Positions 22,226 to 32,691 of a DNA stretch of 42,337 nt are shown piece after piece. Source of the stretch: Comamonadaceae bacterium (lineage in GTDB: Bacteria > Pseudomonadota > Gammaproteobacteria > Burkholderiales > Burkholderiaceae_C); NCBI GenBank assembly GCA_947442105.1, contig CANEVH010000035.1:1-42337 (forward strand). Reading direction: 5' to 3'. Every line of letters begins with the position of its first letter. Within the stretch, counting starts at the first letter, position 1. Below the pieces are notes generated by a model. It had not been told where the DNA came from, ran no database searches, and saw nothing but the letters and a program-made list of their open reading frames with translations. Made by a program: the position numbers and the translations under genes.

Positions 22226-23332
22226 ATGGCAATTCCACCCGCTCCCCCACCACCCACGCTGCCCTTGTCTGGAGCGCCCACGCAAGGCGAGGCAGCCACA
22301 CCCATCGCCTTTGTAGCCGCCATCGTGGCGGCCTACGCGCATCGCGACATCGACCCCAGCGCCGCGCTGGCCAAGGCACAAATCGAGCCGCAGTTATTGG
22401 GCCAGCCGCAAGCCCGCATCACCGCCATGCAAATGGAATGGATCTCTGGCCTGGCCATGCAAGAGCTGGACGACGAAGGCCTGGGCTGGTTCAGCCGCCG
22501 CCTGCCCTGGGGCAGCTACGGCATGCTGGTGCGCGCCTCGCTGACTGCGCCCACGCTGCGCGTGGCGCTGCAGCGCTGGTGCCGCCACCACGGCCTGCTG
22601 ACCGATGACATTGCGCTCGCCCTGCACGAACACAACGGCCTGGCCTCGCTGCAACTCACCGAGGCGCGCAGCCTGGGCGCCTTGCAGGAGTTTTGTGTGG
22701 TGTCCGTGCTGCGCAACGCCTTGGGCGTGGCCTGCTGGCTGACCGATTCGCGCATTCCCCTGCAAGGCACCGAGCTGCGTTTTACCGCCCCGCCGCACCA
22801 GGCCAGCTACCAGGTGCTGTTTGACGGACCCACACGCTTTGACGCCCCTGCCCACCGCCTGCTGTTTGACGCGCGCTACCTGGCGCTGCCGGTGCGCCGC
22901 GACGAAGCGGCGCTGCAACACATGCTGCAGCGCGCCCTGCTACTCACCGTGCGCCCCTACCGCCGCGACCGCTTGCTGGTGGAAAAAGTGCGCCAAACCC
23001 TGGCCCAACACCCCGAGCACTGCCGCAATGCCGACGACCTGGCGCACTGGCTGAACCTGTCAGCGCGCACCCTGCACCGCCAGCTCAAGGAAGAAGGCGC
23101 GTCCTTGCAGCAACTCAAAGACGCCGTACGCCGCGACGTGGCCGTAGCGCAGCTCCAGCGCAGCCATCGACCAGTCAAGCAGATTGCCACGCTGGCGGGG
23201 TTTAACAACGAGAAGAGCTTTATCCGCGCCTTCAAGGGCTGGACGGGGCAGACGCCGGAGGCGTTTAGGGTGGGGGCACAAACGCAGGCACCGTCCTTCG
23301 GAGCAGACATTGCAAAAACCCCTCCCGCTTGA
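22226..23332 (+). CDS. AraC-family transcriptional regulator (arabinose-binding-like N-domain)
   Basis: This 368-residue protein has an N-terminal ligand-binding-like region (about 20-210) of the PF12625 type. A C-terminal double helix-turn-helix follows (about 255-350: ADDLAHWLNLSARTLHRQLKEE, then KQIATLAGFNNEKSFIRAFK), ending with GQTPEAFR. ATG 22226 is preferred over the much longer upstream frame, which lies antisense to mccB. It is divergent from mccB and probably controls the leucine/isovalerate genes in response to an acyl-CoA or related signal; that target is inferred from position. Confidence 0.85.
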   Translation: MAIPPAPPPPTLPLSGAPTQGEAATPIAFVAAIVAAYAHRDIDPSAALAKAQIEPQLLGQPQARITAMQMEWISGLAMQELDDEGLGWFSRRLPWGSYGMLVRASLTAPTLRVALQRWCRHHGLLTDDIALALHEHNGLASLQLTEARSLGALQEFCVVSVLRNALGVACWLTDSRIPLQGTELRFTAPPHQASYQVLFDGPTRFDAPAHRLLFDARYLALPVRRDEAALQHMLQRALLLTVRPYRRDRLLVEKVRQTLAQHPEHCRNADDLAHWLNLSARTLHRQLKEEGASLQQLKDAVRRDVAVAQLQRSHRPVKQIATLAGFNNEKSFIRAFKGWTGQTPEAFRVGAQTQAPSFGADIAKTPPA

Positions 23333-23403
23333 ACCCCACGCGGGCGCATAAGCAACGCTAAGTTCGGTTACCCTTCTTTGATAAAAACCACCTGGGAGCG
23401 CCT

Positions 23404-26400
23404 ATGCCACACACCCTGCAGCAGTTGCAAGAACTGCTTTTGCACCTGCTGCCCGGCGACGGCACTGCCGTGGGCAACATCAGCTTGTTGGCGCAAGTGC
23501 AAGCGGCCGCCGCTGCGGCTGGACACGCAGCGCCCACCGAAGACGCATTCAAAATCGCGCGCGAGGCCTTGCTGGCGTCCGGCCAAGTCGTCAAAGGTCG
23601 GGGCCGGGGTGGCGCCACAGCGCGCGTGCTGGCAGAGCCAGACCAAGCGCAAACCAGCCCACATGACGACCCAGAAGCCACCCAAGAGCGCCCCGACTTT
23701 GCACTAGAAGCCCACGCACCCGCGCCCGCCACCGCCAGCCCTGCCAAAGCGCGCACCAAAGCCGCCGCCAGCCCCAGCGCACCCACCGACGCCAGCCTGG
23801 GCGCGCCCCAGGTGCTGGCCTACCGCCACCCCGACCGGCGCAAAAACAACCCCGAGGTCGGCTTGGTGAGCGAAGCCAGCGACCCCGACCAGGCCAAAAC
23901 CCCCTGGGCCTACGACCCGCACCTAGACCCCGCTTTGCAATTTGACTCGGCTCGCGCCGAAGCCGAACGACTCATTGAAGACGCCCTGACCGGTAACGAC
24001 CCCGCCGCCATGCGCCACGCCCTGGAAACCCTGCGCCGTATGAGCGCCCCCTACCTGCAATGGACCGGCAAGTCCGAACGCACCAGCTTTGACGTAGACA
24101 CCGTCAGCCTGCATGTGCACGAACGCATCGACGCGCTGAGCATCCTGAGCGCGGTGGCCAAGCGGCAGGAGCGAGAGGCCGGTAAGGGTGGTAAGGGTGG
24201 CAAAGACGCAAAGGCCAAAGCAGCCAACCAGGGTTTTCAGCCCGGCCTGTTTGAAGCGCCCTTTGAGAGCCTGCCCCTGCGCTCGGCAGTGGACTTTTAC
24301 AAACACGACCGCGGCTGGGCCAACCGGCTGGTGGCGGGCGACAGCCTGCTGGTGATGAACAGCCTGCTGCAAAAAGAAGGCATGGCCGGACAGGTGCAGA
24401 TGATTTATATCGACCCGCCCTACGGCATCAAGTACGGCAGCAACTTTCAGCCCTTCACCAACAAGCGCGATGTGAAAGACCGCTCAGATGCCGACCTGAC
24501 GCAAGAGCCCGAGATGATCAAGGCCTTTCGCGACACGTGGGAGTTGGGCATTCACTCTTATCTGACCTATCTGCGCGACCGGCTGCTGCTGGCGAAGGAT
24601 TTGCTGAGTGAGACGGGTAGCGTGTTTGTGCAGATTTCGGATGAGAACTTGCACCACGTTCGGGAACTCATGGATGAAGTGCTTGGGGAGAGCAATTTCA
24701 TTTCAATAATCACAGTATCCAAAACGACCGGTTCCGGCATGTCATTTCTGGACTCAGTCGCCGACTACGTAGTGTGGTATGCAAAGAGCCGCTCAAAAAC
24801 CAAATACAACCAACAATACACATCGAAAGACGCGGCTTCCGGTGGTAATTCCAATTACCGATACATCGAACTTCCGAATGGTGAACGGAGGGCAATGACT
24901 TCCGACGAACGAACCGGGCGTATTGAATTGCCCACCGATGCGAGGGTTTATAGAGTTGATCAACTTACATCCCAGACCGATGCGACTACGACAAGATATG
25001 AATTAGAGTTTTTAGGTGAGGCGTTCCAATCTGGAAAGCGGCAATGGGCGACGCCTATAAAAGGCATGTCGAGGCTAGTGAAAAACAAACGAGTGATGAA
25101 GTTTGGAAGCGCTGCGGTATACGTTCGCTACCTCGACGATTTTTCAGTTGTTCCGATCAAGAACGTTTGGGGTGATACAAGTACCGGGGGCTTCGGAGAC
25201 GATAAGGTTTACGTTGTACAGACGACCTCAAAAGTCATCGAGCGCTGCATGCTCATGACCACCGACCCCGGCGACCTCGTTCTAGACCCGACCTGCGGCA
25301 GCGGCACCACCGCCTATGTCGCCGAAAAATGGGGCCGCCGCTGGATCACCTGCGACACCTCGCGCGTGGCCATCACCCTGGCCAAGCAGCGGCTGATGAC
25401 CGCCAGCTATGACTACTTTGCGCTGCGCTACCCGCATGAAGGGCTCAAAGGTGGCTTCATCTACAAAACGGTGCCACATGTCACCCTGAAAAGCATTGCC
25501 AACAACCCTGAGATTGACGCCATTTACGAGCGGCTGCACCCCGGCATAGAGGCGGCGCTGGCTGCCCTCAACGCCGGGCTGGCAGCCACGCCGCCCGCCA
25601 ATACCTTCACCGTGACCGAGGGCGCCCGCAAGGGGCAACAACTGGCGCTGGGCAAAAAAGGCGCGGCCTTGCTGGAGTGGGAAGTGCCGTTTGACTTGCC
25701 CGAAGACTGGCCCGCCGAGCGCGGCACGCCCGAAGCGCCCGCAGCGCCTAGCGGCGCGCTGGTGGACGCGCTCAAAGCCTTTCACAGCGCGCGCCAAAAA
25801 ATGCAGGCCGAGATGGACCACAGCATTGCCGCCCACGCGGCCAGCGAGACCCTGTACGACCAGCCAGAGAAGACCAAGAACAAGCTGCGCGTGACCGGCC
25901 CGTTCACGGTAGAAGCGGTGCCCTTCCCCACCGTGCTGTCTTTGGAAGCCCACGCCGAGCACGCGCCTAAGCCACAAGAGGCCGACCTTGCCGTAGCCCG
26001 CACCGGCAACACCAGCCGGCAGCACACCTGGCGCGACGAGCTGCTAAAGGCCGGCATTCGCGGCAAGGGCGGCCAGATGCTGAAGTTTGCCGAGCTGGAG
26101 GTGCTGCCCGGCACCACCTGCCTGCACGCCAGTGGCCACCATCTTGACACGGGCGAGCGCGTAGTGATCAGCTTTGGGCCGGAGCACGGCGCGCTGGAGC
26201 AGCGCCAGGTGGAGCACGCGCAGCGCGAGGCGGGCGAGCTGTTTCCTCTGCCCAAGATGATGGTGTTTTGCGCCTTTGCCTTCGACCCCGAGGCGGCCAA
26301 GGACATTGATGCGCTCAAGGGCATTACGGCACTCAAGGCACAAATGAACACCGACTTGCTGACCGAAGACCTGAAAAAAGCCAGCTCCAAGTCCACCACC

Positions 26401-26811
26401 AACCAGAGCTTTTGGCTGATGGGCCAGCCCGATGTAGCGCTAACCGCGCTGCCCGGCGGGCTATGGCAGGTAGAGGTGAATGGCTTTGACTACTTTGATA
26501 CGGCCAAGGGCGAGCTGGTGTCGGGCGGCAAGGCCAAAATTGCCGCTTGGTCGCTGGACACCGATTACGACGGCCGCAGCCTGTTCCCGCACCAGGTGTT
26601 CTTTCCCATGGCGGGCAAGGACGAGGGCTGGATGAAGCTCAAAAAAGACATCCGCGCCGAGCTGGACCTTGACTTGCTGGGCCAGTTTGTGGGCACGGTG
26701 TCGCTGCCATTTGAGGCCGGCCCCAACGCCACCGTGGCGGTGAAAATTGTGGACGACCGGGGGATTGAATCCTTAAAGGTGATGCGACTGCAAGCAGGAG
26801 AACAGTTATGA
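23404..26811 (+). CDS. Type III-like (beta-class) site-specific DNA methyltransferase with N-terminal HTH-like region
   Basis: This 1135-residue protein is long for a type III Mod. Residues 1-75 form a helical, wHTH-like module (TEDAFKIAREALLASGQVVKG). An Ala/Pro-rich linker follows, then a conserved KNNPEVGLV...YDPHLDP block. The methyltransferase has motif IV DPPY at 337-340 and motif I DPTCGSGTTA from 628; this order defines the beta class of amino-methyltransferases. The target-recognition segment should lie between them. Its DNA (about 24690-25260) is AT-richer than both sides, suggesting exchange. The C-terminal 450 residues are specific to this family. GGGAG precedes the ATG. Its stop overlaps the ATPase start (ATGA). 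It should protect host DNA; its modified base and site are unknown. Confidence 0.85.
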   Translation: MPHTLQQLQELLLHLLPGDGTAVGNISLLAQVQAAAAAAGHAAPTEDAFKIAREALLASGQVVKGRGRGGATARVLAEPDQAQTSPHDDPEATQERPDFALEAHAPAPATASPAKARTKAAASPSAPTDASLGAPQVLAYRHPDRRKNNPEVGLVSEASDPDQAKTPWAYDPHLDPALQFDSARAEAERLIEDALTGNDPAAMRHALETLRRMSAPYLQWTGKSERTSFDVDTVSLHVHERIDALSILSAVAKRQEREAGKGGKGGKDAKAKAANQGFQPGLFEAPFESLPLRSAVDFYKHDRGWANRLVAGDSLLVMNSLLQKEGMAGQVQMIYIDPPYGIKYGSNFQPFTNKRDVKDRSDADLTQEPEMIKAFRDTWELGIHSYLTYLRDRLLLAKDLLSETGSVFVQISDENLHHVRELMDEVLGESNFISIITVSKTTGSGMSFLDSVADYVVWYAKSRSKTKYNQQYTSKDAASGGNSNYRYIELPNGERRAMTSDERTGRIELPTDARVYRVDQLTSQTDATTTRYELEFLGEAFQSGKRQWATPIKGMSRLVKNKRVMKFGSAAVYVRYLDDFSVVPIKNVWGDTSTGGFGDDKVYVVQTTSKVIERCMLMTTDPGDLVLDPTCGSGTTAYVAEKWGRRWITCDTSRVAITLAKQRLMTASYDYFALRYPHEGLKGGFIYKTVPHVTLKSIANNPEIDAIYERLHPGIEAALAALNAGLAATPPANTFTVTEGARKGQQLALGKKGAALLEWEVPFDLPEDWPAERGTPEAPAAPSGALVDALKAFHSARQKMQAEMDHSIAAHAASETLYDQPEKTKNKLRVTGPFTVEAVPFPTVLSLEAHAEHAPKPQEADLAVARTGNTSRQHTWRDELLKAGIRGKGGQMLKFAELEVLPGTTCLHASGHHLDTGERVVISFGPEHGALEQRQVEHAQREAGELFPLPKMMVFCAFAFDPEAAKDIDALKGITALKAQMNTDLLTEDLKKASSKSTTNQSFWLMGQPDVALTALPGGLWQVEVNGFDYFDTAKGELVSGGKAKIAAWSLDTDYDGRSLFPHQVFFPMAGKDEGWMKLKKDIRAELDLDLLGQFVGTVSLPFEAGPNATVAVKIVDDRGIESLKVMRLQAGEQL

Positions 26812-28073
26812 CCGATACACCACCATTACCAACCGCGCCCAAGGCGCGACAAAAGCGCAAACCCAGGCCTGATGTGCTGCGCCTGGAACACCTGGGGCCA
26901 ATCCAAAGTGCAGAGCTGCGGTTTGGCGACCTCACGGTGATCGTGGGGCCGCAGGCCACCGGCAAAAGCATTTTTTTGCAGACGTTGAAGCTGGTGCTAG
27001 ACCGCGACAGCATCCACGACACCTTCAAACACCACAGCGTCGCCTTCAATGGTGACAGCGATGCATTTCTGGGCGGCTATTACGGCAAGGGCATGGCGGC
27101 AGCTTGGAAAGAGGGGCGTTCCAAACTGAGCTGGAACGCCAAAGCCTTAACCCTGCCCCAGTTGGCCAAGCGTTCTAAAGCAAAACAACAGGACGAGAGC
27201 TTGTTCTTTGTGCCGGCACAGCGGGTGATGAGCTTGCGCGACGGGGTGACCCAAAACTTCGGCCAGTTCAACTACGGCGACCCCTACACGCTGCGCTATT
27301 TCAGCGACGCGGTGCATGACCTGCTGCAAAACGAGTTCGGCGCGAAAGGCAACTTGTTCCCGCAGCTCAACCGCTTGAACGACACCTTGCGCAAGCCCAT
27401 CACCGACCACCTTTTTGGTGGAAGCACCCTGGCGGTTGACGCCAATGACTTCACGAAGCGACTGGTCTTGCAGATACCAGGGCACAAAGAGGGCCTGCCC
27501 TTCTTGGCATGGTCTGCGGGGCAGCGCGAGTTCACGCCGCTGCTGCTGGGCCTGTACTGGCTGTGTCCGGCAGGCAAGATGAGTAAGCGTGCGGGCATTG
27601 ACTGGGTGGTGATTGAAGAGCCCGAAATGGGCCTGCACCCCCAGGGTATTGCCACAGTGCTGCTGTTGGTGTTGGAGTTGTTGCGCCGGGGGTACAAGGT
27701 GGTTCTGTCTACCCACTCCCCGGTGGTGCTGGACTTGGTATGGGCGCTGCAAGAGTTCAAACAACTTTGTGGGACCGAGGCCGACATACGCGCCCTGTTC
27801 GAGCTGCCCAACAACGACTACGCCAAGGGCTTGGGCAAGGTGGTCTTGAAAAAAGATTGCCGGGTGTACTTTTTTGATCGCGACCAAACCGTACGTGATA
27901 TTTCGGGACTAGACCCCGGCGCAGAGAACGCCGCAGAGTCGGAGTGGGGTGGCCTCACCGGTTTTGCCAGCCGAACGGGCGAGACTATCGCAGACCTGGT
28001 GGATCGTCAGGCCTTGAAGCCCCGCAAAAAAAGGAAACATGCCGCGAGCGCAACCGAGGTGAGCTCAGCATGA
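26808..28073 (+). CDS. AAA ATPase (OLD/SMC-like, AAA_15/21 type) of the restriction-modification operon
   Basis: This 421-residue protein has Walker A GPQATGKS near residue 46. Walker B/D-loop IEEPEMGLHPQG lies near 268, followed by STHSPVVLD, the order seen in OLD-family and RecF/SMC-like ATPases. A Lys/Arg-rich N-terminus precedes RLEHLGPIQSAEL. There is no Toprim nuclease domain, so it is an ATPase only. It overlaps the methyltransferase stop and the next gene by ATGA on both sides, implying stoichiometric synthesis with the R-M proteins. A gating or DNA-loading role in defence is inferred. Confidence 0.8.
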   Translation: MTDTPPLPTAPKARQKRKPRPDVLRLEHLGPIQSAELRFGDLTVIVGPQATGKSIFLQTLKLVLDRDSIHDTFKHHSVAFNGDSDAFLGGYYGKGMAAAWKEGRSKLSWNAKALTLPQLAKRSKAKQQDESLFFVPAQRVMSLRDGVTQNFGQFNYGDPYTLRYFSDAVHDLLQNEFGAKGNLFPQLNRLNDTLRKPITDHLFGGSTLAVDANDFTKRLVLQIPGHKEGLPFLAWSAGQREFTPLLLGLYWLCPAGKMSKRAGIDWVVIEEPEMGLHPQGIATVLLLVLELLRRGYKVVLSTHSPVVLDLVWALQEFKQLCGTEADIRALFELPNNDYAKGLGKVVLKKDCRVYFFDRDQTVRDISGLDPGAENAAESEWGGLTGFASRTGETIADLVDRQALKPRKKRKHAASATEVSSA

Positions 28074-28597
28074 ACACAGCGGGGAGGCAAACTAAAAAAA
28101 GCCGTCAACAGGCGCAAAAGAGTGGGTTTTATGCAGCGGCGGAAGCCGCGGGCCTATCGCCCGCCAAGGGCAAGTCTGCGGTGAAAGGCCAGTACCAGGC
28201 CGGCATTACCTGCCGGGCTGATTGGACGTTTACTGACAGCGTCGATGTGGACCTTGCGTACACCGCAGCAGAGCCGGAATCGGCGCGGTGGGACTACGGG
28301 CTGGGTTTGAACGCGGGACCGCTAGGGGAGCTAGCCGTATGGGTGGAGCCGCACCCGGCCTCCAGCGCCAGAGAGGTGGCCAAGGTCATTGCCAAGCTGG
28401 ATTGGCTGGAGGCCAAATTGGCGCTGGCTAAATACAAGGGGCTGCGCGCCCTGACCGACAAGGCGGCTGCAGCGGGGGTGCGCAGGTTCCACTGGTTGGC
28501 AATGACGGGTGGTATGCGGATACGGCCTGGCAGCAAAGAAGCCGCCCTGTTGAACAGCCGTGGCCTGCACTTGCCACGGCGGTATCTGGAACTGTAA
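28070..28597 (+). CDS. Unknown small protein of the restriction-modification operon
   Basis: This 175-residue protein starts at an ATG overlapping the ATPase stop (ATGA), with GAGGTGAG upstream. It is basic at the N-terminus (TKKSRQQAQKSGFYAAAEAAG). It has a WTFTDSVDVDLAYT strand pair, a VAKVIAKLDWLEAKLALAKYKG helix and an Arg-rich C-terminus (RIRPGSKEAALL, PRRYLEL). I do not recognise the family. The end (TAATG) is shared with the Res-like gene, so it is an obligate member of the operon. It may be a DNA- or complex-binding adaptor. Confidence 0.7.
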   Translation: MNTAGRQTKKSRQQAQKSGFYAAAEAAGLSPAKGKSAVKGQYQAGITCRADWTFTDSVDVDLAYTAAEPESARWDYGLGLNAGPLGELAVWVEPHPASSAREVAKVIAKLDWLEAKLALAKYKGLRALTDKAAAAGVRRFHWLAMTGGMRIRPGSKEAALLNSRGLHLPRRYLEL

Positions 28598-31407
28598 TGT
28601 CAGGCACTGCCCCCACCTCTCTCATCATCAACTCGGCATTCGTAGAGCCGCAACAACACTGGGCCGAAAACAACGACCGTACCCTGCGCCAGGAGCCCAC
28701 GCGCCGCCCTGCCGGATACGAAATCATCGACACCCGCGAAAACACACGCCGACAGGTGGCCATTCCGCTGGTGGACGATATTCGCCAGCGCGTCGCGCAG
28801 TGGCGCACTGCGGGCTGGCCCGGTTCCACGTCGGTGACGCTGGAGCTGTTGACCCACTGGTGGGACCTGGACAAAGTGTCACGCCGCCAGTACCCCTTCT
28901 ACTTTTGCCAACTTGAGGCGATTGAGACGCTGATTTGGATGCTGGAGGCGCAGCCCGAGTACCGCCAAGGCATACACGTGCAAAGCGACGGTGGCCCGTT
29001 TGAGCGGCTGTGCAACAAGATGGCCACCGGCAGCGGCAAGACTACGGTGATGGCCATGGTCATCACCTGGCAGGTGCTTAACGCGCTGACCTACCCCAAA
29101 TCGCCACGCAAGTATTCCAGCGCCATCTTTCTGGTTGCGCCGGGGCTGACGGTCAAGTCGCGATTGCAGGTGCTGATGCCCGGCCACCCAGACAACTACT
29201 ACGACAGCTTTGAACTATGCCCGTCGGAAGCCCTGCGCCAAAAGCTCAACCGCGCCGACGTGCTGATAGAGAACTGGCATACGCTGATGCCGCTCAAGCA
29301 GCAAGAGCGCTCGGTTGTGAAAAAGGGCAAGGAAAGCGACGAGGCGTTTACCAAACGGGTGCTGGGCAAACTCGCCAGCTACAAGGATTTGGTCGTCATC
29401 AACGACGAGGCGCACCACGCCTACCGCACGCCAGCCGACGTGAAGGTGAGCAAGGCAGAGGCGGAGGCGTTGGGCATTGACCTAGACGAAGCTACGCGCT
29501 GGGTGGAGGGCCTGGACCGACTGCACAAGACGCGGCGTATCACCCGTTGTTACGACCTGTCTGCCACGCCCTTCGCACCCACCGGGCGCACCAATACCGA
29601 GGCGGGCTTGTTCAGCTGGGTGGTTTCAGACTTTGGCTTGAACGACGCCATTGAAGCCGGCCTGGTAAAGACACCGCGCGTGGTGGTGCGCGACGACGCC
29701 CTGCCCAACGCACAGACCCTGCGTCCCAAGCTGTACCACCTGTACCGCGAGCCTGACGTAGCAGAAGACCTGAACCGCAAGGCCGAGGTGCACGAGCCCC
29801 TGCCTGCGCTGGTGCAGCAGGCCTACACCCTGCTGGGCGCGGATTGGCGCGCCACGGCAGAAAACTGGGCAGCGCAGGGGCATGTGTCGCCGCCGGTGAT
29901 GCTGACGGTGTGCAACCGCACTGAAACCGCCGCGCGGGTTGAGCACTACTTTGCTAAAGGCCACGGCCAATGGCCAGAGCTGCACAACGCGGCACGCACC
30001 TTTCGGGTCGATTCCAAGGTGCTCGAAAAAGCCGAGTTGGGCGAGACCGCCAGCGCCGACAAAGACTATGAGCTGCGCCTGAAAGAAATCATGGAGGCAG
30101 CGCGCATCCCCGAAGAGCGCAAAGAGGCACTGCGCGCAATGAAGAAAGAAGAGATTTTGCGCGAGCTGGTGGACACGGTGGGCAAGCGCGGCCAGGCCGG
30201 GCAAGACCTGCAAAACGTGGTGTCGGTGGCCATGCTGTCGGAGGGCTGGGACGCCAAGAACGTGACGCACATCATGGGTTTGCGGGCCTTCACCAGTCAG
30301 CTCTTGTGCGAGCAGGTGATTGGCCGAGGCTTACGGCGCGTGGCCTATGACAAGGATGCCGAGGGCCTGTACTTGCCCGAGTTCGTCAACGTGTTTGGCG
30401 TTCCTTTATCGATAGCGATGCAGCCCAGCAACGGAGGCACCAGCCCGCCGCCGCCAAAACCGAGCACCCAGATCGAATCGTTGGGCTCCCGCAATACGTT
30501 TGAAATCCGATGGCCCAACATTTTGCGAATTGACGAGGTGGTGCGACCGCAGTTGGTGGTGGAGTGGGCCAAGGTGGGCGTGCTGAAGATCGACCCGGCC
30601 ACGGTGGCATTGCATGCGGATATAGCGCCGGCCTTGGGTGGCGCCGCCGACTGGAGCCAAGTGGTGACGATTGACCTGGAAAAGCTGCCCGAGGAGTTCC
30701 GGCTTCAGCGACTGGTATTCAAGTCAGCGCAACGCGCGTTTGAGTTATTGCAAGCGCAGTTCAAGGGGCAGCGGGAGTACCTGCTGTTTCAACTGGTGCG
30801 ACTGGTGGAGCAGTTTCTCGCCTCCAACAAAATCGATATCCCATCTCTTTTCCACCAAGACCCGCTGCGCAAGCGGATTTTGTATTCGCTGCACATTGAC
30901 TTGATTACCCAACATCTGATGAAGCACGTAGTGGAGCAGAACACCCACAAGCTGGAGCCCGTGTTTGATGGCGAGCGCCCTATTGGCAGCACGCGCGATA
31001 TGCGCACTTGGTACACGACCCGCATCGCCGAGCCTACGCAGCATTGCCAGGTGAGCCACATCGTGGTGGACAGTGGCTGGGAGAAGTACGCGGCCAACGT
31101 GGTCGAGGTACATCCCAAGGTTGCAGCCTGGGTCAAAAACGACCACCTGGGGTTCCACATTCTGTATTTGTGGAACGGATCCAAGCGCAAATACATTCCC
31201 GACTTTTTGGTGCGCTATGCGTCCGGCAAGACGCTGGTGCTGGAGGTCAAGGGCGTGGATTCAGTCCAAGATCAGGCCAAGCGCGCCGCGCTGGCGCAGT
31301 GGGTGGAGGCCGTCAACGCGCATGGCGGGTTTGGCACTTGGGCCTGGGACGTGGTGGTGGGCGAAGCGGCAGGAATGATCGACGTTGTGGAAAAGCATAG
31401 CAACTAG
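28597..31407 (+). CDS. Type III-like restriction endonuclease Res: DEAH helicase with C-terminal PD-(D/E)xK nuclease
   Basis: This 936-residue protein has Walker A MATGSGKTT near residue 147, DEAH as NDEAHHAY near 270, and SATPF (motif III). Motifs V-VI appear as SVAMLSEGWDAKNV and CEQVIGRGLRR. The nuclease is PDFLVRYASGKTLVLEVKG near residue 870, where D, E and K fit PD-(D/E)xK. This is the layout of type III Res subunits and of the related BPTD_3080-type family (recalled name). It should translocate on and cleave unmodified DNA. The start shares its A with the upstream TAA. Confidence 0.88.
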   Translation: MSGTAPTSLIINSAFVEPQQHWAENNDRTLRQEPTRRPAGYEIIDTRENTRRQVAIPLVDDIRQRVAQWRTAGWPGSTSVTLELLTHWWDLDKVSRRQYPFYFCQLEAIETLIWMLEAQPEYRQGIHVQSDGGPFERLCNKMATGSGKTTVMAMVITWQVLNALTYPKSPRKYSSAIFLVAPGLTVKSRLQVLMPGHPDNYYDSFELCPSEALRQKLNRADVLIENWHTLMPLKQQERSVVKKGKESDEAFTKRVLGKLASYKDLVVINDEAHHAYRTPADVKVSKAEAEALGIDLDEATRWVEGLDRLHKTRRITRCYDLSATPFAPTGRTNTEAGLFSWVVSDFGLNDAIEAGLVKTPRVVVRDDALPNAQTLRPKLYHLYREPDVAEDLNRKAEVHEPLPALVQQAYTLLGADWRATAENWAAQGHVSPPVMLTVCNRTETAARVEHYFAKGHGQWPELHNAARTFRVDSKVLEKAELGETASADKDYELRLKEIMEAARIPEERKEALRAMKKEEILRELVDTVGKRGQAGQDLQNVVSVAMLSEGWDAKNVTHIMGLRAFTSQLLCEQVIGRGLRRVAYDKDAEGLYLPEFVNVFGVPLSIAMQPSNGGTSPPPPKPSTQIESLGSRNTFEIRWPNILRIDEVVRPQLVVEWAKVGVLKIDPATVALHADIAPALGGAADWSQVVTIDLEKLPEEFRLQRLVFKSAQRAFELLQAQFKGQREYLLFQLVRLVEQFLASNKIDIPSLFHQDPLRKRILYSLHIDLITQHLMKHVVEQNTHKLEPVFDGERPIGSTRDMRTWYTTRIAEPTQHCQVSHIVVDSGWEKYAANVVEVHPKVAAWVKNDHLGFHILYLWNGSKRKYIPDFLVRYASGKTLVLEVKGVDSVQDQAKRAALAQWVEAVNAHGGFGTWAWDVVVGEAAGMIDVVEKHSN

Positions 31408-31409
31408 CC

Positions 31410-31429
31410 ATTTCACACTGGGGTGAAAT
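31410..31429. terminator. Weak hairpin after the restriction operon
   Basis: ATTTCAC and GTGAAAT form a 7-bp stem around a 6-base loop just after the res stop. No U-tract follows, so it is a weak terminator at best. Confidence 0.3.
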
Positions 31430-31516
31430 TCAATCTGCCCCGGTGCACTAACTGTCGTGCCAGATGGCGGCATGGGGCGCGACCATAGCGCGCGACGACC
31501 CGCAGAAGGCGGCCAG

Positions 31517-32689
<1,173 letters not shown>

Positions 32690-32691
32690 GG

